DNA of 64,000 nucleotides from Ampullaceana balthica (Eukaryota; Mollusca; Gastropoda; Lymnaeidae), in assembly GCA_944989445.1 (NCBI GenBank), contig CALYLW010001400.1:64167-128166 (forward strand), given 5' to 3'. The position numbers and the translations under genes were made by a program. Below, piece after piece: positions 38,101-50,100 of the stretch (position 1 is its first letter; each line of letters starts with the position of its first letter). Under the pieces are notes generated by a model that saw nothing but the letters and a program-made list of their open reading frames with translations, was not told where the DNA came from and ran no database searches.

Positions 38101-41100
38101 AGTAATGTTAGGAGACAATGGTTGCAATGCGACAAACGGGATTTTCAATCTCCCGTGATCCTTCCAAACGCGTTAAAAATAAAAATTAAAATAATTTGTA
38201 CATTTCCAAATAAGACGACAATTTTTTTTAAAAATTAGATTTATCAATTAGTACTCTACTGACCTTAACCTTTCCTCAAGATTGGCGTGTCGCTCGTGGG
38301 CTGTGGCCCGCCAGGTGTCATTGAAGACAAAAATGTTGTCCGCTCCAATTCCCAGGATGATGAAAATTGACAGGACGTGAAATATTCCAAAATATCTATA
38401 ACATTCAAAGATGAATTAACATTTAAAAACTTTGAGGGTCGAGTGTCATAGTAATTTTCTCATGAAACTTCTCGTTAAGTCTAATAAACACTGGCTAATA
38501 GACGAGATGTTACGTGTCTTCAACCTAGTTGGTTATATATATATATATAAGATGTTGTTACCTATTATGTATATATACATTATTTATACATGCAAGGATT
38601 AAAGATAATTTATTAAAGCAATAGAAGATTGGTAACACTCATAGATTCAGTACTTTGATATTTTCCAGTACATCTTGACAGGGTTTGACCTAATACTGAG
38701 TAAACCAACCTGTGATCCAGCTTAGCCCTGACAACCCACCTGTAATATATCACAATCCTGACAACCCACCTGTAATATATCACAATCCTGACAACCCACC
38801 TGTAATATATCACAATCCTATCAACCCACCTGTAATATATCTCAATCCTATCAACCCACCTGTAATATATCACAATCCTGTCAACCCACTGTATATATAA
38901 ACAATCCTGGTCAAACCCTCCTGTTTATATATCACAATCTGTCAACCCACCTGTAATATATCAAAAGTCCTATCAACCCACCTGTAATATATCACAATCT
39001 TATCAACCCACTGTAATATATCACAATCCTGATCAACCCACTGTAATATATACAATCCTGGACAACCCACCTGTAAATATATCACAATCCTGTCAACCCA
39101 CCTGTAATTATCACAATCCTATCAAACCACTGTTAATATATCCACAATCCAATCAACCCACCTGTAATTTTTCACAAATCCTGACAACCCACCTGTTAAT
39201 ATATCTCAATACTTGTCACCCCTGTAATATATCACAATCCTGATCAACCCTCATGTAATATATCACTTACTATAAGCCCACCTGTAATTTATCATCATTC
39301 CCTGTCAACCCACCTGTATTATATCACAATCCTGATAACCCAACTGTAATATATCTACAATTCCTGACAAACCCACCGGTTATATTCACAATCCTATCAA
39401 CCCACCGGGATATATCACAATACCTCTCACCCACGTGCAAATATATCACAATCCTCGTAACCCACCTGTAATATATCACATTCCTGAAACCTACCTGTAA
39501 ATATATCACAATCCGTTCAACCCCTGTTAATATATCTCAATCCTGTTCAACCCACCTGTTAGTATTTCCTTTCCTGTCAACCAATGTAATATTTCACAAT
39601 CTGTCAACCCACCTGTAATATATCTACAAGTCCTGGCATCCCACCTGTAATATATCACAATCCTGTAACCCTCCTGTAATTATATAACAATCTGTCAACC
39701 CACGTGTAATATATCACATCCTTGACAACCCCCTGTAAAATTTCACAATCCTGTCAACCCACCTGTATATATATCACAATCGATCAACCCACCTGTAATA
39801 TATCACAATCTATCAAAACCCTGTAGTATATCACAATCCTGTCAACCCACCTGTAATAGATCACGGCAATCCTGGATAACCACCTGTAAGATACCACAAT
39901 CCTGTAACCCACCTGTAATATATCACATATCACTATCAACCCACGTGTAATATATCTACAATCCTGTAACCACCTGTAATATATCACAATCATGACAAAA
40001 CCTACCTTTTAGTATATCACTATCGGAAACCTACCTGAATCTAGGACAACTCTGTATACCAGGTTGGTACCCAGGAAGCTGGTGAGGATGCTGAGTATGG
40101 AAAATGACGTCAAGAACAAGGAACTCGTCTGCAGCAACATGAAGATGAAAATAAAGAGGAAAGATCCGACTGCCAGCAGCAGATCAAAGATAACTTGCCT
40201 GAAGATGTCGTGGATAAGTAGCTGTGAAAAAAAGGGGGGGGGGAGTATGGGGTGAGAGGGTAAAACATCAATAATTCATTCATTTCTTCTTGTCATAGTT
40301 CTAAACACAATTATAATTAGACTGACCTTCGTCGTGTCGAGAGTTTTGCGTCATTGTAACAAGTTCAACGGTAGGTAGCAGAGACAGTAACATAACCAGA
40401 TCTGCTCTACCAGAAAGCATTGCGTTATTTACTCACCTAGACCTTACCTGTCTAGACTGAAAGTTGACCACTGGCACATCTAGACCTTACCTGTCTAGAC
40501 TGAAAGTTGACTGTCATACCATCCAGTCCACCATCCAGCAGAGAGTAAAGTTTACTACGGAAGTTGTCCACCTGGAATAAAAGTACAATAATATCGATAC
40601 TGAAAGGGGGTGGGGCAGACCTTAAAATGTATCGGGGTATATAAAAAAGGAGCTAATTTTAAACTGTTCTAGGTAAAGACATCATAAGACAATGAACGTA
40701 CACACACACACATACACACACACAAATACAAACACATACACACACACATACACACACACACACACATACAAACACATACACACACACATACACATACACA
40801 CAAACGCACACACTCATCGCCAAGACAAACATAAACAACAAATTATTTTGTTTTAATCTATTTGGATACGTTTTCATTTGTTTAAAATTCTTTTTTTTTA
40901 AATTCGGTTATGAAAGTGTTTTGCCGATACATTTGTAACGTACCAATAACCTTTTTAATGGCTAGGGGAAAAATCTTTGTCTTTCAATGGATTTTCAATT
41001 AGAAATGTGTATGGATATATCATTTCCGAATTTAAAAAAAAATCTATTTATTCTGTGGGACTCTTCTAGAAAGATGTTTGCTATCTGGTAATTAATTTTA

Positions 41101-44100
41101 AATATTTATTTGTAATGGATTTTGGTGTTTATTTACTATGTAAAGTCCTTTTTTTATTTCATTGATACAAAAAATATATTATTATATATTAATAGCCTTT
41201 GATTTCGTCAGTCGCAAAGGGCTATTCCAAATCCTGGTAAAAATCGGCTGTCCGCCACACCTACTCGCCATCATCAGACAGTTCCATGAAAATATGCAGG
41301 GCACAGTGCAGTTCGATGGAGCTACGTCAGAAGCCTTTCCTGTCAGCAGCGGAGTTAAACAAGGTTGCGTACTTGCACCAACACTGTTCGCAATATTCTT
41401 CTCTGTACTGCTTCGATACGCATTCAAGGATAGCAGTGGTGGAATCTGGTTACACACCAAAGCTGATGGAGGACTTTTCAACACTGCCCGCCTCCGAGCC
41501 AAGACCAAAACGACAGATATCCTAATTCGTGAGATACTCTTTGCGGATGATGCGGCATTAACAGCACACACAGAAACTGGTTTGCAACAACTTGTGTCAA
41601 GCTTCTCCAATGCCTGCAAAGAAATTTGGTCTGCAAATCAGCTTGAAAAAGACAAACATCATGGCCCAAGACACACAACCTCCTCCTACCATCAATATCG
41701 ACAATGAAAACTTGGAGGTTGTGGACAGCTTCACCTACTTGGGTTCCAAGGTCTCCAACACATTGTCCATTGAAGAGGAAATAAACAGTAGAATTGGCAA
41801 GGCAGCTGCCACAATGGCTAAATTTAGCAAACGGGTCTGGCAAAACACCAAGTTAACAGAGACAACCAAACTGTGTGTCTATAGAGCCTGCGTCATTAGT
41901 ACACTGCGATACGGGAGCGAGACATGGACCACTTATACATCCCAAGAGCGCAAGCTTAATAGCTTCCACTTGAGGTGCCTGAGACAAATCCTAGGCATTA
42001 AATGGCAAGACAAGGTGCCTAAAACTGAGGTCCTAATGCTTGCCAATACCCAAAGCATGTTCTCAATCCTTAGTGAAAGACGCCTGAGATGGCTAGGACA
42101 TGTTAAAAGAATGAGTCCTGGCCGAATCCCCATGGACCTGTAATATGGAGAACTGGCATCGGGAAAGAGGAAGACAGGTCGCCCATGTCTGCGATTTAAA
42201 GATGTCTGCCAAAGGGACATGAAAGCAGCCAGAATACGCAAAAGCGACTGGGATTGTAAGGCAGAAGACCGATCTACGTGGCGCATAGTTGTCAAAGAGG
42301 GTGTCATAGTAGCCGAGGAGCGAAGGATGGAGGAGGCTACAGACAGAAGAGCTAGAAGAAAGACCAAAACATTTGGTATCACAGAATTCGTGTGTAAAAG
42401 CTGTGGTAAAGACTGTCACTCAAGGATAGGACTGCACAGCCACCCAACTCAACAGTGATGCACCATCGTCTCGCGCGACGGAAGGATGCCGATGATATAT
42501 GTTTTATTTTCCATTGTATAGTACCATACAATCTTGAATTATCTTTAATAAATGTACCTTAAAATCTTTCTTTACTTTTGCATAATTGTACCATAAAATA
42601 TTGGATTACTTTTTTATTTAATTGTACCATAAAATCTTGGATTATTTTTTTCATTTAATTGTACCATAAAATCTTGGATTATTTCAAGCTGATCCTTGAC
42701 TGAGTCAGTTGTGAGGTCATAACCTTCCAGCGGCGTGCCTGTGAAGAACAAACTCCTGGACACTGTTGTCACCGCCTCTGATGAAACAAAAGAAATAAGA
42801 ACATTGTTTATCTAACACAATTAAGGGGCCTGGAAGTCTGACTTTTTCCCTGTCTGATTGCGTGTCAATCGTGAGACTCTTAGTGTGACTGTTTGTACGT
42901 TTGCTTATGTGATTGTCAAACCGGAAGGGGCTTTTTGGCTATATATTGTTAAATATATTTTTGTGACTTCACAGGCATATAATAGATATTTATCTGCATT
43001 CTTTATTTTTAAACCATAAAACGGTAAAAGGCACCAACCACGTGACCAACAAGTTACAAACCAGTTTCTGTTATGATTGCATCAGTGCCAACCAAAGCCT
43101 CCAGTATTGGTTTGAGGTGAGGCTGCTGAGAAACTGCGTACATGACCCCTGATATGTTGGAGAACGTCATATCCGTTAATGATGGGAGGTAAGTGCCGTC
43201 AAAAAACCTGAACATGAAAGGAAAAATATAATTTTATTTGTGTTACTGAAAAGAGTGGATATGAATGAAATACGCCAACGAAATGTTGATTACAATTACA
43301 TAGAAACATGTTGAAGGCTATAATAAACTTCAATTATTTTCCCATAACCTCGTGGTCGTAGGGGGTTCTATTGTTTCCATTAGAACTTTCTCGGGACTTG
43401 GTAGACTTGGTGGCGCCCATCTCCTCTCCAGGTCAGCGGAGGACTTGTTAGCGATGGTCATTCATGAATATTTTTATTGTATCTTAACGTGGGCTGGATC
43501 CCACGACCTCATGCTTTGTGAGCTTGTGAGGCGAGTGCACTATTGAATTCCCTATCCAGCGACATTCAATTTTAAGATGGTAGAAATAAGCACTAGGAAT
43601 ACAATCTTCTATTTATTTAACACAATACTATACACACTTTTGAGCATTTATTATAGACATGAAGACAAGCTTAAATGAATATATTCTAAACCTATGAAAA
43701 CTCACTTTATGAGAGAGTGAAATAACAAGTCTCACCTTATGAGAGAGTGAAATAACAAGTCTCACCTTATGAGAGAGTGAAATAACAAGTCTCACCTTAT
43801 GAGAGAGTGAAATAACAAGTCTCACCTTATGAGAGAGTGAAATAACAAGTCTCACCTTATGAGAGAGTGAAATAACAAGTCTCACTTTATGAGAGAGTGA
43901 AATAACAAGTCTCACCTTATGAGAGAGTGAAATAACAAGTCTCACTTTATGAGAGAGTGAAATAACAAGTCTCACCTTATGAGAGAGTGAAATAACAAGT
44001 CTCACCTTATGAGAGAGTGAAATAACAAGTCTCACTTTATGAGAGAGTGAAATAACAAGTCTCACTTTATGAGAGAGTGAAATAACAAGTCTCACCTTAT

Positions 44101-47100
44101 GAGAGAGTGAAATAACAAGTCTCACCTTATGAGAGAGTGAAATAACAAGTCTCACTTTATGAGAGAGTGAAATAACAAGTCTCACCTTATGAGAGAGTGA
44201 AATAACAAGTCTCACTTTATGAGAGAGTGAAATAACAAGTCTCACCTTATGAGAGAGTGAAATAACAAGTCTCACCTTATGAGAGAGTGAAATAACAAGT
44301 CTCACTTTATGAGAGAGTGAAATAACAAGTCTCACTTTATGAGAGAGTGAAATAACAAGTCTCACTTTATGAGAGAGTGAAATAACAAGTCTCACTTTAT
44401 GAGAGAGTGAAATAACAAGTCTCACCTTATAAGAAAGTGAACGAATAAGTCTCACCTTATAAGAAAGTGAACGAGCAAGTCTCACCTTATAAGAAAGTGA
44501 ACGAGCAAGTCTCACCTTATGAGAAAGTGAACGAGCAAGTCTCACCTTATGAGAGAGGAAGGTTTGGAACAGCCGGCCTTCAGATTTTTGATATCTTGTT
44601 TACAAAACTTGGTCCACTCGGGTTTGGTGGTCAGTTCCATCTCAAAGCCATGTATGGCCTGCAAGTGACTCTGGGTGAGGACATTAATGTCCTGGTAGAA
44701 GACCTGAAGCACGTCACCGTTCTTGGTCCTAGATCCCACGACCTCAGCGCTAGTGTTGACCTTCAGCAAGGACCTGCAACCAAAATGGCGGAGTGTTCTT
44801 GTTGTTTTGTTTTTTCTAAACTTAGACAGCTAAGGGGGATAAATGGTGGGGACTGTTAGAAATCCTAAAATACACAAACTACGAAACACAAGTTCAGATG
44901 CTCAAGGCGCGATCTTTAAAAGCCTTAGATTCCTCAAACAAATAAACTTACATTTATTTATAAAATGAAATCCGGCCGAAACCCCAGCCGGAGACGGATT
45001 CGTAAAAATTCCCGGATTCCGGATATCCCGGAGCCGGAGCTATTATAAATATATATATTTTTATGGCTCTACCGGCCAGCCGAATTTGACCGGATTTATG
45101 AAGTGAAATTCTGCCGGAGCTGAAACCTGAGTGGGATTTGTAAAAATTTGCCGGATGCTGGATTTACCGGAGCCGGAGCTGAAATCCGGTACACCACTAG
45201 TTATAAAGCAAAACTTCTGAAAAGAAAAACTTCGTTTAAAAAAAGGTTATGCTCATAATAGATCATAAAACCAGGAATCTAAACGATGCTCCTTCCCATA
45301 AAGAAAACAATCTGTATTATTTTGTTGCATATAATTACACGCCATTGCAGACTTCGGGAAGATAAAACTAATTTTTGCAATGAAGTCAGTTTTAGTTGTT
45401 TTTTTTAAATAAATTGTTGCTTTGTGTAATTAGGTCAAATTGTTGCAGTGTTAAATTAGGTCAATTTGTTGATGTGTGTAATAAGGTCAAATTGTTGCTG
45501 TGTGTAATTAGGTCAAACTGTTTCTGTGTGTAATTGGGTCAAATGGTTGATGTGTGTAATTAGGTAAAATTATTGCTGTGTGTAATTAGGTCAAATTGTT
45601 GATGTGTGTAATTAGTTCAAATTGTTGCTGTGTGTTATTAGGTAAAATTGTTGCTGTGTGTAATTAGGTCAAATTGTTACTGTGTGTAATTAGGTCAAAT
45701 TGTTGGTGTGTGTAATTAGGTCAAATTGTTGCTGTGTATAATTAGATCAATTTGTTTGTGTGTGTAATTAGGTCAAATTGTTGCTGTGTGTAATTAGGTC
45801 AAATTGTTACTGTGTGTAATCGGGTCAAACTGTTGCAGTTTGTAATTGGGTCAAATTGTTTCTGTGCGAAATTAGGTCAAATTGTTGCTGTGTGTAATTA
45901 GATCAAATTGTTAATGTGTGAAATTATGTCAAATTATTGCTGTGCAATTAGGTCAAATTGTTGCTGAGTGTAATTATGTCAAATTGTTGCTGTGTGTAAT
46001 TAGGTTAAATTGTTGCCGTGTGTAATTAGGTCAAATTGTTGTTGTGTATAATTATGTCAAATTGTTGCTGAGTGTAATTATGTCAAATTGTTGCTGTGTG
46101 TAATTAGGTCAAATTGTTGCTGTGTATAATTAGGTCAAATTGTTACTATGCGTAATTATGTCAAATTGTTGCTGCGTGTAATAATGTCAAAATATTGCTG
46201 AATGTCATTATGTCAAATTGTTGCTGGGTGTCATTATGTCAAATTGTTGCTGAATGTCATTATGTCAAATTGTTGCTGAGTGTCATTATGTCAAATTGTT
46301 GCTGTGTGTAATTAGGTTAAATTGTTGCCGTGTGTAATTAGGTAAAAAAATTTGAGGCCATAAAGAGGAATACTTGTATGGTAAGTAATAAGGACGCTGT
46401 ACAGATCATGTTAGCGATAAATAGAAGAGCTTTCATTTCTTTATTAAAATTGAAGTTTTCTGCTTTTCCTCATGACACAATCTTTGATGTATCATTATTG
46501 TCAGCAACGCGATGCTCAAAAGCTAAGAGATCTATAGATTAGTCAATTTGTTGTATTCATTATTGATCGTAGTCAATTTTTCATTAACTTAATTTTATAG
46601 AAGATTCTCTCACAGCTGGCATTACAGATGGCATATTACAGATGACGTATTTTAGATGGCATATGACAGATGGCATATTACAGATGGCAGTGTTAAGGAA
46701 TATTAAAAGTAATTACATTATATAAGCAGGGTAACTTCGAGCGTAAATATCTTAATATGGAAAAAATTTCCTCGATTAATCGATTAATTATAGTTTCATA
46801 ACGCATATTTAGATCTCGTTAAGTTGCTATTCATTATTTCGCGAAATCGGTTAAGTCGCTGTTATTCCATGGCTCCCAAATTTGTGTGACGTAACACAGC
46901 AAATTCGTTGTGCTATGCAAGAAATAAGGAAGAAAAACTTTTTTTTGTTTACGTTTGCACGTATAAATAAATAATAATAATACGAGAGAAAAGTATGTAA
47001 GTAACAAAATATATAAAATTATTAATAAACTAGGTTGTGCTGTGGCGCCGTGGCGCCTGAGGCGCCCAATTTTTTAAGGGCGCCTATGGCGCCCATCTTT

Positions 47101-50100
47101 TTCAAAAGCCCAACTAACTTGTCCTTGTATGATAAATCCGAAATATTAATTTTTCTGAAATGTACACAAAGTATTTTATAATAGGGTTTGTAGGGTGCCT
47201 AAGGCGCCCACTTTGTTTTTTGTCAAAAGCCCAAGTAACTTATCCTTGTTTGATAAATACGAAATATTAAAATTCCTGGAACGTACACAAAGTATTTTAT
47301 ATTAACCATCATCTAATGTTCCTTTTTCCAAAATAAAATATGAGCTAAAACAATGACGTCATATAATATGTTTTTACAGCGCATCTTTAATTTATAATCA
47401 TTTTGCGCACCGATGCACACCTTGTATTTTAAAATATAAGCTCAAACAATGACGTCATATAATATTTTTTTACAGTGCTAATCACCACACGATTTTTTAA
47501 CTGCTATAGACTGTTGTACATCGTTCCTCAGCGTTCCACGGTGAGTAAGTGACTTGGGCTTTTATATTATATATATATATTGGCACAAAAATAGTATTAA
47601 TATTTTCTTAAATTTTAATCGATCAAATTAAATTTAATCGATTACAATTTTTAACGATTATTAAAATTAATCGAATAATTAATCATTCATTTCCGAAGCC
47701 CTATATTTTATTATACATTATTTTAACGTTTTCCATATTTAGAAGCTGATTAACAACGAGGAATTTGCCGCCCCGAACAAAGTGCCGCCCTGAGCCTTTG
47801 ATTGGCTAATGTTTAAAATTGATAGGGTACAGAAATGTTTGCTACTACAACAAGAGTGGCTGTCAAATAATTTGGAGGATCAATTCTCAGACTTCTCTTG
47901 GTTTTTCAGTTCAGTAGCATAAGTATCAGAATAATATTTGTCCTATATTGAGTTTGAAGTTTTGGCAGTAGAAATGTTTACATATTTCAGGATAGTTCCT
48001 TTAATTCTTTTATCAATTTCTTTTTTGGTATTTTATTTATTTTGATGAAAATCTACATTTTAAAAAATCATTCTAACAGCTAATTAAAGACGAGGAATTT
48101 TGCTGCCCTTAACAAAGTGCTTCCCTGGACAATTGCCCCCTATTGCTCCCCCTCTTGCTATGCCACTAATTGCGTTATCAAAATAATATATTGCAGTTTT
48201 ATTTACAGACAAACGCACAACTAGACGTTTTATTAACAGACAAACACACAACTAGACGTTTTATTAACAGACAAACACACAACTAGACGTTTTATTAACA
48301 GACAAACACACAACTAGACGTTTTATTAACAGACAAACACACAACTAGACGTTTTATTAACAGACAAACACACAACTAGACGTTTTATTAACAGACAAAC
48401 ACACAACTAGACGTTTTATTAACAGACAAACACACAACTAGACGTTTTATTAACAGACAAACACACAACTAGACGTTTTATTAACAGACAAACACACAAC
48501 TAGACGTTTTATTAACAGACAAACACACAACTAGACGTTTTATTAACAGACAAACACACAACTAGACGTTTTATTAACAGACAAACACACAGCTAGACGT
48601 TTTAGTACAAATAAATAAGCACAAGTAATTCAATTAAATTTACATTATTAAATACATAATGTACCGTGGGGGAAGGTAATGATAACGTATAGATATAAAA
48701 AAAGATTAGAAACATTACTTAACAAAAATACAGACAATAAGAAGAGGAAGAAAGTTTTGACAGTTACAGATAGAACAACTTGTGAAAAAGTTTCTACTTG
48801 TAGGACCAGACAATTTCTACTTGTAGGACCAGACAATTTCTACTTGTAGGACCAGACAATTTCTACTTGTAGGACCAGACAATTTCTACTTGTAGGACCA
48901 GACAATTTCTACTTGTAGGACCAGACAATTTCTACTTGTAGGACCAGACAATTTCTACTTGTAGGACCAGAAATTGATTTTTTTCTGCTACTTTTTTTTC
49001 TTCTTCACTCTGCCATGTAGACAGGGATTTGTTACTTTACAATATTTTATACCCATAGATCCACTGTTCGAGAACCTCTGACTTAGTATCGTGTTTTAAA
49101 AACTCATGTAAAGCCAAACAAATGATAAGCTGCTGTGAACGCCGTGTTTGATAACACACAACACACACTTAGATGAACTCATACCAAATATTGTGAACAC
49201 ACACTTAGATGAACTTATACCAAATATTGTGAACACACTTAGATGAACTTATACCAAATATTGTGAACACACACTTAGATGAACTTATACCAAATATTGT
49301 GAACACACTTAGATGAACTTATACCAAATATTGTGAACACACTTAGATGAACTTATACCAAATATTGTGAACACACTTAGATGAACTTATACCAAATATT
49401 GTGAACACACTTAGATGAACTTATAACAAATATTGTGAACACACTTAGATGAACTTATACCAAATATTGTGAACACACTTAGATGAACTTATACCAAATA
49501 TTGTGAACACACTTAGATGAACTTATACCAAATATTGTGAACACACTTAGATGAACTTATACCAAATATTGTGAACACACTTAGATGAACTTATACCAAA
49601 TATTGTGAACACACACTTAGATGAACTTATACCAAATATTGTGAACACACACTTAGATGAACTTATACCAAATATTGTGAACACACTTAGATGAACTTAT
49701 ACCAAATATTGTGAACACACTTAGATGAACTTATACCAAATATTGTGAACACACACTTAGATGAACTTATACGAAGTATTTCAGTGAGTTGGTCAACAAC
49801 AGGGCAGATAAAGAATTTCAGAAAATATTTAAAAACAATAAGCGTGTGTTGAACAAGAGGTGAAAATAAGTTGAACAAGAGGTGAAAATAAGTTGAAGAA
49901 GAGGTGAAAATAAGTTGAACAAGAGTTGAACATGAGGTGAACATGAGGTTTAACAAGACTCACTCATCTTCATCCCTGTAATTCCAAGCTAATTCTCTCA
50001 GGAAACTTGGGTCATTGTTCATGTTGAGTGGCACCTGAGCAGAAAGAAATATTTCATTGGATGCGGTTAAAGAAATATTTCATTGGATGCGGTTAAAGAA

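Noticed and set aside
43628..44545. 305-codon - strand open frame
   Set aside because: It is the 30-bp donor-bearing array in intron 4 read through; the true exon ends at 44546. Kept only as a possible read-through isoform.
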